Below are positions 50,990 through 62,820 of a stretch of 64,000 nt of DNA, in pieces. Position 1 is the first letter of the stretch, and each line of letters begins with the position of its first letter. Below the pieces are notes generated by a model. It had not been told where the DNA came from, ran no database searches, and was given only the letters and a program-made list of their open reading frames with translations. Both the position numbers and the translations under genes were made by a program. The DNA is from Trichoplusia ni (Eukaryota > Arthropoda > Insecta > Lepidoptera > Noctuidae), in contig NC_039497.1 of the NCBI RefSeq assembly GCF_003590095.1, forward strand, positions 5,638,691 through 5,702,690. Direction: 5' to 3'.

Positions 50990-53900
50990 TACTATTGTAT
51001 ATATTTATATATAAAGGAATACCTTATATATTTTTATTTTTTAAACAAAATGTACTCAGGCATGCTGAGCTCTTGTAGAGTAATTAAGTTTTGAGGTTAT
51101 TTCTTGAATGAATCTGGATAAGTTATTGTTGCTTGGCCAATAAATTATCAAGCACTTCTAATGTCTCAGGTCTGCCGGTGAATGCTTTTGAAATAAGCAG
51201 TGCTATTGCTTTTTACCATTTTGGGATATTAAATACATTGTAGATAATTTAAACTAACGTTTCATGCAGATTGGTGTATATTTGAAACTATATTAGCGTT
51301 AGTTGTGAATTTATGGACTTCATGAAAAATAAAGAATTTGAGCCAACAGACTAAATCTTCTAAGCAGGCGATACACAGCGAGGGGCAGGGGCCAAGGTCT
51401 GGAGTACTCTTAGCAACCTTCCGTGTTGCATACCCACCCTATTGTGCGTCATGACTTTTCAAGGTGTCAGTGAATCTGGCGCTAATGCCGACGATTGGAA
51501 CAAACATATAAGAAGCACTGTATTTTCATATAGCTGTTGATTTTGGGTGTAATTTATCTATAATATGTATGTATTTAGAAATATATAAGTAAGTTTATCA
51601 GTTGTCTGGTTACCATAACACAAGCTCTGCTTAGCTAGGGATCAGATAACCGTGTGTGAGTTGTCCCCGGATATATTATTATTATTTGTATCTCTTTATA
51701 GTCACGGGATCACTTCATGTGAAGACACCCGGTCCTTTTTAAAGGCTTGCACGGGGACACAGGTCCAACATGTAGAGGCCTTGTTGAGAATTTTAATCTA
51801 ATTTGAGATGGGGTATCTACTAGGGATCATTCATCTCCGCTCTATGGGAGAACAGACATGAAGAATATTATTATTATTATTATTTTCAATCTAACAAAAG
51901 GAAACTGAAATTCAACTTTCATTTAATCCTATAATAATAAGGCACGATAATTTACATCCATCAGCTTTTAAAAGTACTTTAAAAACAAACAAATTCTACT
52001 CAAGGGAATTATTAAATAAAAGTCTTAAAACAGAAGCAAGTCAACATCCATAATCCTAGTAATACACAAGATGTTTTCCAACAAAAAATAACTTTTTAAA
52101 AGCTTTGTTTTGACATTGTTAATACAAATACAATCTGAGTGATCGTTAACGGGCGGGAGATGAAATTGAATCATTTTTGGAGATTGATTCTCTGATGGCT
52201 TGTGTTTTCGAGACAAAGTCGTTATCGTAACTGCTCAAAGGAACTGTAGTTGCCTTTTAAAGAGGCTTTTGATCATCCTGTTTTTGTACTTTCAATTGGT
52301 GAAGGATATTTAATTGTGTTGAGTTGATATGCGATATAATAACAGCCTAGTGGCTTACTGTTTTTCGCATTCCTCTATATGAAAGTTTGGTGATTTAATC
52401 CCTACGCTTTACGCCTGACGTCTTTTTTCCTCACCGTTAGTCAGTGGTGTTTTAGAATAACGTCTAAATCGGAACCAGTCGCGCTAGTACTTTGCTGAAG
52501 TTGGAATAGATCCTACACCTAGGACATACAAACTACACAAAACCCCACGCCATATAAAGCCAACCTTGATAAGCACACAGATCTGTAGGCGTCTTAGATA
52601 ATCAGTACAATATTACTTCAAATTATTTAAATTGATCAGGGAAACGTCTTTTGTTTTTTTGTCCATGAAATAATCACGAGCACTGAATCATTTTACGCTG
52701 CTCTACATTCCCTTAACTGACAGTACAGGGTTTTAAAAACATAATGTATAAAGAGATGTCATTTTCTGTGAAGTCTTTGTGCATGTGACATAATTGTTCG
52801 TGAAACCCCCATGACACAAGCTCTTACTGCGGGAGTGGTTTGAAGAATAAAGAAAATAAGCGGACTCTGTCATTACAGAGTTCTCCAAATATTACTTGGT
52901 TACTGGTATTTAAGTTATAAGGGCCGTGTGAAATCTAAACAAATACATATAGGTACCATTAAAACGATAATCAAATACAAACCTTCCTTTTTGTGGCGGT
53001 AATCTGGTACATATTTTATAACAACACGCCCACACCCTTCAGTACAGGTCTAGAAAACAGACGGGCCGCAGTAATTACAAATTTTATGAGGACAAAAAAT
53101 AATTGAAAAGATTACGCGTAGCCGTAAACAATGGCGGTAGTTAATTTAATGGGCACAAGTTGGGCAGGTTAACGTGACGACGAGGATGCACGAAGTATAA
53201 AAAGAGGTAGATTTCTAATAAGTATTGTTAAAGGTATCATTTTATTGAATCGAATATAAAAAAATACAAAGATGACGCATCAATGAGGAAATGTATAGAA
53301 GTGGGATTGGCTAAAGTCAGTAAGGGATTGGCTGATCTGGACTAACATTGAACAAAAAACCGAACATTTCTGATCTAAGAAAAACGTTTAGTCTATGGCA
53401 ATTTCCCTACAAAAGTGAAGTCGCATCCCTCAATTCTATACTCGGTGGCAACAGCTCTTTAGGCCCCGTAATAAAACGTTAATCCCTTATTTTCTTAAAT
53501 GGTAGCTTTGTTTTTAATTAATTTATCGAATGAAATATGGAATTATTCTGGTAGTTCTATGTGTAATATAACATTGTTTATTGAATCACATGTGTCTTTA
53601 TTTGTTAGTTTTCACTACGTTAGCTTGCGTTATTAGGCATTAAGCACATTTTGCCTTCAAAAATGTTCACTGCCGATTTTTGAATACTCAGTTCAAAATA
53701 AATTAAAGTCACGTAAATATTAAATAGCCGTTTATGAAAATGGTGTAAAGGAAATCTCCCATGTCAAACAGCTGTTTGGCAAATACGACCATAAAACACA
53801 ACGTTTTGCGTTGCAAAAAAAAACAAACAAAAAAACAACATCTCATTTTCCAATAAACTAAAACAAATCTCATAAAAAACATTTAATTCGAAAATCGAAA

Positions 53901-54302
53901 CCAAATCGAAAACCAGAGAAAAACAACTCTATGAACGAGAGGGATGTGCAAATCATTCTTTTTTTGAAATCCGGCGGGGGCATAAACTAGAATTGTTTAT
54001 TTTTGTTTTCCATTCGTTTAGTGTTGTTCGAACGCGGTATCGCGCGGTGTGAAAATTGGTAAAAAAGTAAAAAACAAAATGGGGTTTCAATCAACTGCCT
54101 TTTATATTTGGCGTCACCGGTGCCAGGACATCGTCACTATGGAACTTTCATTTGTTTTTCTAAACGAACAAATATTTACTTCTAGTTTATTCGCTTTGTA
54201 CCTTGTTGTATTGCAAATTCTTGCGTGCTTTTATTGATAATATATTTCAGATAACTAAAGGCAACAAAATTAGAATAGGGCCGTTGCAGTATAGGGAAAA
54301 CT
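50990..54302. other. Gap: no gene seen
   Basis: A block at about 51677-51883 is bounded on both sides by ATT repeats. A SINE family 1 tail fragment lies at about 52785-52850. No supportable gene. Confidence 0.4.
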
Positions 54303-54520
54303 AAAAACTGATCAAGTGTGAGTCGGACTCGCGACACTGCGGGTTCCGTACAGATAAGCTAAAGAACAATTTCCAACCCATCAAAGTAATCGTTGCTTAA
54401 TTTCGATTTAGAAATTTCATTTTCGCTTGTTGTAACAGTTCTTGAGCTATACTCTACTCTGGTGACAGACGGGCGGACAGACATCGGAAATTTTATACTT
54501 TTGAGGTAGGTATGGAAGCC
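54303..54520 (+). repeat. Interspersed repeat GAGTCGGACTCGCG..GGTTCCGTAC
   Basis: Begins agtgtgagtcggactcgcga, then gggttccgtac, and later ggtgacagacgggcggacag. It lies just past the 3' end of gene C. Confidence 0.45.
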
Positions 54521-54607
54521 GAAAATAACCTAGAGGCTTTAAAGTACAATTGTATCGGTGGTATCATATTATCACAGGAACTAAAACACATTGATTAACT
54601 TTATAAT

Positions 54608-54613
54608 TTTAAT
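54608..54613 (-). promoter_or_regulatory. Gene C polyadenylation signal (ATTAAA)
   Basis: ATTAAA on the minus strand lies about 48 bases past the gene C stop. No AATAAA is closer. Common variant signal, inferred by position. Confidence 0.35.
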
Positions 54614-54660
54614 ACATCTGTGTGAACATAATACCTTACATCTACTATATATTCCTTGTA

Positions 54661-56952
54661 TTATTTAAAAAATAAGTTCTTAGCGTGTTTCTTATCGACG
54701 TAAGCCAGCTTCATATCAATAAATCCATCTCCAACTCTTGTTTTGGTCTTGGGGTGTGTGAAGTTGGCTATTATCCGGCCTCGGGTGAAGGGAAAACCAC
54801 TGGGTATCGCATTAGGGTTCACTGTCATGTTCTGTAAGTTGATAGGACCCTGAAAGAAGTACAGGGTCTGTGCATATGTTATATTTCACGGAACCCATAA
54901 CGTGGTGGAGACCTGTGCGCCACCACAACAGTTTTATTTACCTAACTAAATTTCTCTACCAAAACGAAATTTCAAAAAAAATATACAATGTCACGTGACT
55001 TTGATCTGTCATCTCCATACATTTGAACGTTTTCGATCAATGCTAGTTAGCGGAAAGTAACTTAGCTAAAAAGGATGTTATGTTTCAACTGTCAAGGAGA
55101 GCACACCCAAACGTATATGTACATATGAAGACTCTAAAATCATTCTTTAGTACGCTACGGATGCAAGCGGTTACTGGTGGGACTTTTCTTCTTTTCGTAT
55201 ATTTATTACCTGAAATAGCTCAAGTCTTCCATAGACCTCTGTTGCGGGTTTTCACACCCTTACAAAAGCCTCACGCAGGTTTTCCTCACGCATAGCAAGT
55301 GATTATTAGTTTAATGTTCACATGCAATCATAAAAACTTTGCATTGGTAAGTGCCGGGCTTTCGAACCTACAACCTTTGGCTTGGTAGTGCAAGGGCCAT
55401 CACGGCTAACACTGTAAAATCCGGAGGTCACGAATCCCAGTCGCGCAAAAAGACCTACCGGTTAGCCTCCCGGATGGCTGAAAAACTGGCTCAACACCAG
55501 GAATCATATATCAAGTTTCTATTTACCGGTCCATGAGGACAAGGCTTGGTAAGTCCTGCTGTCCTCATAGCGGCTCCGAAGAACATGTCCTTCTCGACGA
55601 GGTGGCACCAGTTGAAGTGCATCTCTATGAAGCTTCGCTTGTACTGACCAGTCAGGAGCTCGTAGAAATACACGTCGATCTGACAGAAAATGGAAGGAAA
55701 CATCTTGGAAGTTGGTCCTCATCCTTGAATCCTTGGTGGAACAAGCTTAAATACCAGGGGCAGTTTTGTGAAATGTTACGTAAAATTGGGCCTCCTATAT
55801 GGATTGAGCACTTTTCTGCAATCAAATATGGATGGGACATCAATCCAACACGACTACAGGTTTTCGGCGCAGGACTCACATTTAACATACCTTCGTGTTA
55901 ATGGAAGCCGTGAAATTTATTTTCTGAATAGTTGATGAGTGCTTTGGGTTCGAACCAACTTTGACTAGGCAGTTCTGTGTCTGCCTCTAGACTATCATAA
56001 CTTCCATTTTTTTTTAATTACCAACGCAGCTTTCTTATAAACCATGGGTTGAAATAGTGTGTACCTTGGATTCTATACATATATCCAGAGAACTGAACAA
56101 GGATCAAGGAGTATTAAATATAAGTACTTACGTAGATGCTTGAGTCGAAAGGGACCACAAGGTCAAGGTTAAGGCCGACGTAGTAGATCGGGTTCGAGCG
56201 GCCGTACCTGATGGTCGTCAAGTTCGCGTATCTCAGGTACTTGGGATTGTAATACGTCACCTTCGGGTGCTCCACACTCAAGTATTGAATCTGGGAATAA
56301 TGGATCAAGATCGCAATTATGATTACGGAAATTGTTTAAAAAAAAATCATAATTGGAACTAATATTAATTCAAGAGCAAACTATTTTCAAGATATACTTG
56401 ATAGCTTGCTTTTGGATCAAGACAAAGACAAATGAACCCAAACTTGATGAGGTTTTATTACTCCCCCTTAGGTCATTGACCAGCTCCAGCATCAGATCAG
56501 CTCCATGTCATCATTCAACATTTCAGCTCAACAGAAGTCGGGAAGTGGGTTCAATTATGAGATATATTATCAGTATGATCGGTCGCTTCGTCTATTATTC
56601 TAATTTGACAAAAAAGTGCAAATTAAAATGTGAATATAGGAATTAGAATAAGAGGAATTAGGGATGTATTTTGGGAAGCGAAACTTAACCTGATCATTAA
56701 ACTTTCTTTTAAAGGTCCATTTTTGTGATTGATAAAAGTATCGAGTTACTTCTCACTGAATAGCTTCATACTGTTTTTTTATCATCAGACCGACATTTTT
56801 TATCCTCTCTTCTCTGCCTCTCTTTGCAATCACTATCAAAAGTATCTTTTAAACTTCCACGAAAAAGTATTTTCACTCACCTTTTCTTTAGCAGAATAAC
56901 TATAATAAAGACACAACATAAAACTAAAAAATATCGTTAAATACTTTGCCAT
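54661..56952 (-). CDS. Gene C: secreted DUF1091/ML-like protein, complete, 4 exons
   Basis: In transcription order the exons are 56952-56881, 56290-56132, 55679-55527 and 54849-54661, giving 24+53+51+62 = 190 residues. Introns are phase 0 with GT-AG ends (donors gtgagt, gtaagt, gtaaat). Exon 1 (MAKYLTIFFSFMLCLYY) is a signal peptide. Exon 2 has YANLTT and RYGRSNPIYY. Exon 3 has FYELLTGQYKRSFIEMHF, with cysteines in NWCHL and KPCPHG; the NRYRP of A and B has become GQYKR. Exon 4 has PSGFPFTRGRI, N-M-T, N-F-T and GFIDM. The protein is more diverged from A and B than they are from each other. Intron 3 carries a non-LTR-like repeat (about 55230-55415) and a CACGTG-bearing repeat (about 54988). 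It is separated from B by about 39 kb without a recognisable gene. Function is inferred from family resemblance only. Confidence 0.9.
55230..55415 (+). mobile_element. Non-LTR-like repeat in gene C intron 3
   Basis: gcaggttttcctcacgcata, gcaagtgattattag, gtgccgggctttcgaaccta and ccatcacggctaac form a typical lepidopteran repeat, antisense to gene C. Confidence 0.45.
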
Positions 56953-57407
56953 GACGGTGTCGCTACTGTAAAGGAAATCACGCAAATATTTTACAATTTG
57001 AAGGCTTTATAACTTATTGGGAAACAAAAACTTATTTTATGCACCGTAAACATAGTAATTTGCAGGCAATTTACAGCAAATTATAATTGAAATCAACTGA
57101 GCGATCTTTGATAAATTCTGACGTTTTTTGAGGGATCATTGCACTGTTACTACTGTTATATAATACAACGCCCTCAGATGAAAACATGAAATAGAACTCC
57201 GATCAGATTTTAATATAATGTGACAAATGTCTTGCATATAAAGTACCACTTCTGGTAAAGGTTTACGATCACCACGCCAGCATCAAATTCAGGTTCCCGC
57301 ACGATATTTTTCGTCACGTTTTGACGAAAGTTTGTCTTAAAAAAATAATGAAAATAGTAGATAAGATTACTTTGAAACAGGGACCGGACAACCCCACTTT
57401 AGAGTTA

Positions 57408-57600
57408 AGCCGTTTGACAGGGTAACCCGTACACGGGGTAACTCATATCGCAGTGTTACCTTTTGTTCGAGTTACATCCTCGAAACCCAGCGAAATGGTT
57501 AACACCTTCATTATGGTAACCACGTGAAGGGGTTAACCCCTTCAATAACTTAACCCTTTGAAGTGGTTACCTTCACGAAAGGCTTTTATTCGTGTTACCC
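57408..57600. repeat. Left subterminal array of the hAT element
   Basis: Repeated words include gggtaacccg, ggggtaactc, ggttaacacc, ggtaaccacg, aggggttaaccccttc and gtggttacc. In hAT elements such words bind transposase; that role here is inferred. Confidence 0.6.
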
Positions 57601-57744
57601 TGAATTACCCACTAAACTTGAGCTGCATACTTGCACCCTAGCGGCCCCTCATTGCTTTACTAAGACTACGGCTGATTTTCTTCTATCGCCGACGCGTCGC
57701 GCCTCTCGGACAAACTACCTACGCGCGAAACGTCATATAGGTAA

Positions 57745-57950
57745 CTAGCTGTTGCCCGCGACTTCGTCCGCGTGGTTAGAAGATATAAGTTAGGAATTTT
57801 TGAACGAAAGCCCTCGAAGATTAATATTTTTCCCCGTATTTGCCACATTTTCCATTAAGTCTTCGCTCCTATTAGTTGCAGCGTAATTTTATATACCTAG
57901 CCTAAAACCTTCCTCGATTATTGGTCTATTGAACACAAAATGAGATCAAA
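57745..57950 (-). mobile_element. Helitron-like fragment nested in the hAT element
   Basis: Starts CTAGCTGTTGCCCGCGACTT after A. Homology to the 20740 family fades after cattggtctattgaacacaaa-like sequence at about 57940, so it is truncated at its 5' end. Confidence 0.5.
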
Positions 57951-58745
57951 TTTTTTAGATGAAATTATTTATAATAATTAAAAAAAAAATCGAATACAAG
58001 TTTTTTTTTTCATTTTTTGCATTTTCTGAGAAGATTTGACGGGTGAATTTTCGATTGAAAATTAGAGTGTTTTTTTATATTAATTCAAAATAAAGTGAAA
58101 AAATAAATATTTTTAATCAAATAAATTACAGCGTATTTGGGACACAAAAAAGTAAGTTTTCACCAAATTTCGTTACAAAAATAAATTTTGGTAAAAGATA
58201 AAAATAAAAAACCACAATCTTGGTTTTTTAGATTTTTCACATAAATTTTGACGTTATGTGAAAAAAATGTAAACACAAAAGTTTTAGATCTTTTTCTTTT
58301 AGAACTTTGCCATTTGACTTTTTTCGATACGAATTTTAGTTTTGCCGGAAATTGATAAAAACCGTTTTTTACTCTTCAAACGTCACTCCCACCCCCTTCC
58401 CGACCTCAGATCACCCGTAAATTATTTTTCCTTTCATTTTTATAATATTCCCCTCCTTTTCTAATGGGTTTCATCCTACTATTTTTTAATTTGGTTTTAA
58501 AAATTATCGACCCTGGTCTACAAGTATAGACACGAAAAATATATATCACAACGTTTGAAAAGTGCGACAAGCAAAATTAAACTGTAAGATCATATCTACA
58601 ATGATTTTTATTCCATGTTTACAAGTCGCTCGGTAAATGCAACAATGGCGCCGCTGGGCGGTAAGATGTCACGTGCGCTCGTGGTTATACTATTTTCAAA
58701 CTAATGTCTATGATAAAGAGTGCATATTGCATTGTCTTAGGTTGG

Positions 58746-58885
58746 AGTGGGTTACCCTGTTACAGTGTTACAGGGTAGTAAAGGGTAACCTGTTCAGAAC
58801 AGGGTTCCAGTAACCCGTTCGAAGGTGTAACATATGTCATAGGGTTTTTTCTTGAAGCGCTTAAAAAAACCCCTTCAAAAACCCT
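58746..58885. repeat. Right subterminal array of the hAT element
   Basis: Words gtgggttaccctgttacag, gttacagggtag, aagggtaacctg, cagtaacccg and gtgtaac mirror the left array in mostly inverted orientation. Confidence 0.55.
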
Positions 58886-59479
58886 TTCAATGAGTATCCG
58901 GCCGGTCCCTGCTTTGAAATACATAAAAATCCATCTAGATTTTGATAATCGTATTATTCTTCTTATAGGTAAGACAAGAGTAAAACCGGTCAAGTTCGTG
59001 TCACATTCGCAATATTAAACGTTTCTTACAAAGAAAAATACTAATTCACAAATATAAGTCGCCCATCAGATTTCTGATTGATGACCCATTACTTAAAATA
59101 CATTCTCCATAAACATTTTAACTGTCTTGGGATCGCAGTTTATGAGATGAGATACTGCATGGTGTCCAACAGATGGGCAGAAAGGTGTTTTACGTTTATA
59201 CCCTGTAAATATATACCCTATAAACAAATCGATCTTTCAAAACTACCCAAGTAGAGAAAGGGAAAGGATATTCGCGAGAGGAATTTGTCAAAATGTGGAA
59301 ATATATTTTCATCTCCGACTCTCTCTGAGTCTTCTCAAGCTATTGGCTTGAGAAGACCTTTCATGCCAATAACATTTGTATTGTAGTACGCCAATTTTTT
59401 CATTTCAGGAAGTGTTTTCAAACCAGTATATCAGATTAAAAAGGTTATTGAGTACGAGAACATAAAATCAGGATATAAT

Positions 59480-59605
59480 CCAGGTATAACTCATAAACTA
59501 TCTGTATACCAAGTTTCGAAAAAATCCGTTCAGTGGTTTTTGTGTGAAAGAGTACCAAACATCCATCCATACTTAGAAACTATCGCGTTTATAATATAAG
59601 TAGGA
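59480..59605 (-). mobile_element. Helitron-like 5' end fragment
   Basis: tgtataccaagtttcg, aaaaatccgttcagtggttt, and the end tttataatataagtagga correspond to the end of the 50738-50989 element. Confidence 0.45.
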
Positions 59606-59626
59606 CAGTATTCATTTACACATTTA

Positions 59627-59875
59627 CCGTGTTTCGGAAGGCACGTTAAATTGTGGGCCCCGGCTGCTGTTCCTACATCTTTGACAGTCGTTACAGGTAG
59701 TCAGAAGCATGAAAAAGTCTGACAACCAGTCTAACCGTGTTGCCCAGGTAACTGGGTTGAAGAGGTCAGATAGGCAGGCGCTCCTTGTAAAACACTGGTA
59801 CTTAGCTGAAAACGGTTAGACTAGTAGCCGACCCCAACATAGTTGGGAAAAGGCTAGGCCGATGATGACGATGAT
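59627..59875 (+). mobile_element. 5S-headed repeat, copy lacking the head
   Basis: Runs from cgtgtttcggaaggcacgtt through cccaggtaactgggttga to gttgggaaaaggctaggccg and (GATGA)n. The 5S-like part is missing, consistent with 5' truncation. Confidence 0.6.
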
Positions 59876-62174
59876 GAGTATTTATTTAAGTACATATAAA
59901 AAAAATGTTTTGCTATGATAACATTGCAAAATAAAATTTCCAACTCCTATCGGGCTCCATTAATGCCTACCTTTAAGCTAATACTAATATAATCTAAAAA
60001 TTGACGACGCTTACGCTTTTAGTGAATCATACATTTTCACCAAATACATAATTCTATGGTCTTCTAAAACCTGATCATCTACTTTCCTGAATCTAGAATT
60101 ATACATTTCTTGTTCATGAATGAAACAGTTTGATGCCACCCAATCCGCTGTTAGCCGGAAATGAGATGATTAAGTACCACTGACATCGATTGCATGCCGG
60201 AAATTGTCCTCATCAGATAATAACGAATTATAATGATTGTTCCTTATCAGTAAGGGATCAACCACTTTTGTTTAATCTGTATTATTAACTTTTGTATTAA
60301 CCTCAGCAGGTCCACATTCGGTGCTATGGATGTGGTCCCAATAAGAAGCGAGGAGGCGACGCTCTTTGCACCTCGGCCTCGACTCAACACGAGGAAGTGA
60401 TCCAACGGCCCACACTTCTGACCGCTGGAAGCATGCAGTCGTTGTATGAAGGATTGCCATACACCGAAATAAAAACGCGGATGACGTGGCACGGCGATTC
60501 AGGTTTAGTCAGTAAGAGTCTGACACTACCCATTTCCTCCATGAGGATTCCCCATGGTTGGCAACCCCCAGGATTGGTAAAAATAAGGTTACTTGCCCAT
60601 GTTACTATTGAGGTAGCTCCAAGTCGTCCCATTATTCGTCTATTGGCTTTGGGAGGCTGTCAGTCCAGCCATTACAACTCCAACCAGAAGCGCAGAAGTC
60701 TTCTGGAACGTTTGCTGGCGTCTGTGATGGAGCTCGGTGCACCGAGGATCTTGCCGATGTTCAGCATTCGTATTTGAGACTCCTGGCGTGACGGAGAGCC
60801 TATCAGAGGCTCTTTAAGCTGAATGATGACAGGAAATGAGATGCCGCTGTATACTTAGCACTTTAAATTGACACTATTGTGATTAATTATTCGCTTCGCA
60901 AATATCACAATCTGTTGAGAAAATAAAAAAAAATACTATTTTTTTTAATTTCTCAAAATAAACCACTGAATAGCAACTATGAATAAATATCCATTACTAA
61001 AACAAAGCACTCAAATTCGTTTTCCTATAAAAGTATTATTTATCGCGAAAAATATATTTTGAAGCAATGAATATAAGTGAAACCTGACTACATGGAAAAG
61101 TACTCGAACGTTTTACAAACAATAAAATTCGGCAAAATTTAATGAAAGTTTACAAATACTAGCTACGTGTATATATGGGCAGCCATATGAATAAATTTTA
61201 TAGCATCATGTATTAATTGGTTCACTTTAAATATTAAAATACCGGTGGCGAATATTTTTCATAAAAAAGATTGGCGTGTGACTCAACCACTGCAGGCAAT
61301 GTTTGGCATATTGATTCTTTGTCAATGCAAGACATGACTTTGTGTATAACAGAATAGGCGTAGTAAACAAAAATGTATAAATAAGACCCAATTTCTCAAA
61401 ACCCCTTTACACTAGCACAATAGCAAACCTGTAGCAATACTACAATCTTTAAAAGACTGGCCCATGTGGAAGCGAAAAAGCGCGCTACACTCCAAATAGC
61501 GGTGTCTTGCTTCCACATCACGTTCGAGTTTAAGAGGTTACAGGATGGCAGGTCCCCTGACCTAAATTCAGCGACTCCCAGATACAACGCAATATCTCAT
61601 CCGTGATCCCTAAAATTTAATGCTTCAGATTATCTTCTAACTATTCACGGACGATAGATTTACATTGCTCTACAATTCACTGAAAATTGAGATTAGATGG
61701 TTAATGAATGGGATTACGAAAGCTATTTATCTTATTTGTGTTCAGATTACACGCTAATGTAGGGGTTGATACCCTGGTAGCTTGAGCGTGCATGCTTTGT
61801 GATACATGGGTGATGCTTTTATGTGAAGTTTAGGGTAAAGATATTTCCCGTCACGCAAAAAACGCATGTTTTTAATCTTATTTAAGGTAATCTCAGTCGA
61901 GGTTTCTTCGGACTAAAGACGTCAGTAAATTGTCAAGATATGTTGGTTTGATAACAGAAAACTGGATATGCGATAACTCTAGTAAAATGTAGAAATATGA
62001 ATGTGTTTATAAAAAACAAAACGACTCGTATTCAAGTTAAAGACACACAGACTCAGAACAAGCATTCGTGGATCACACACATGCTAGTCGTACGCGGGGA
62101 TTGAACCCGTAAATAATAAAAAGTACTTCATGTTTATTTATTACCTAGACGAGATAAGTGTACTTACGATGGTA
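59876..62174. other. Gap: no gene seen; several repeat fragments
   Basis: Includes a block related to gene A intron 3 (60155-60285), a reversed GTGTCAGACT-family copy at 60497-60560 and a SINE family 1 fragment at about 62010-62110. Open frames around 60250-60780 overlap on both strands and lie in repeat sequence. Confidence 0.4.
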
Positions 62175-62490
62175 ATGAGCTCGTGTCTAAGCTGCAGCTG
62201 AACAAGTTACGCTTGATGCGGTTGGTCCGTGGAAGGGTGACCATCTAAATAACAGTTTGAAAGATGTACAACTAACGGTAACGACTGTTATCGGGTAGGT
62301 AGAAGCGAGAAAGTCTGACAACCAGTCTTACTAAGGGGTGTCTGTCCAGTACCTACCCAGTTACCTGGGCAACCCAAGTAACTGGGTTAAAGAGGTCAGT
62401 TAGGTAGTCGTTCCTTGTAAAACACTGGTACTTACTTGCATAAGCACTCGCATAACGTTGTAAAAAGGCTAGGCTGATGACGATGATGAT
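62175..62490 (+). mobile_element. 5S-headed repeat, long diverged copy
   Basis: ggtaatgagctcgtgtctaa, then gttacgcttgatgcggttgg, gtccgtggaagggtgacc, a body with cagttacctgggcaac, and an end taaaaaggctaggctgatga with GAT repeats. Confidence 0.55.
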
Positions 62491-62820
62491 AAGGGTGATT
62501 ACCACTTCGTGTGCGAGTTCAGCTCGCGAATGACCGGATTTTATAATTCCCTTATATTAGATCTACCAACCAGCAACCTTAAGTAATATTATTGCAATTT
62601 TAAAAGCGGGACATCACATTACACGTCAGAGCGGCATCTCTTTTCCACACCTCTAATACTAGATCCAGATCCCTCTGCAAAATACTGTATATACATGGTT
62701 AAATTAATATTAAACGCCGGATGGTACCGTTCAACATCTAAAAGCATTTAATTTATTATTATTGATAACATTTATGATAAACTGGTTGGCAGTCGTTGTT
62801 CACTTCATTGTAATGTAACA

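Larger units (their letters stand above)
57378..58911. mobile_element. Non-autonomous hAT-type transposon, 1,534 bp
   Basis: Both ends are CAGGGACCGG, as 10-bp terminal inverted repeats. The element is flanked by an exact 8-bp direct duplication CTTTGAAA (57370-57377 and 58912-58919). An 8-bp target duplication with CAGGG-type ends is the hAT signature. There is no transposase frame, so it would depend on enzyme made elsewhere. Both subterminal regions are packed with GGGTAACC/GGTTAACC-like words. A Helitron-like fragment sits inside at 57745. Confidence 0.85.

Noticed and set aside
55491..55901. Plus-strand frame of about 120 codons and a second minus-strand frame
   Set aside because: They lie over gene C exon 3 in other frames; the spliced minus-strand frame matches the family and explains the openness.
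60247..60777. Several overlapping frames on both strands
   Set aside because: They fall in repeat sequence, including the GTGTCAGACT family, and open frames on both strands indicate composition rather than coding.
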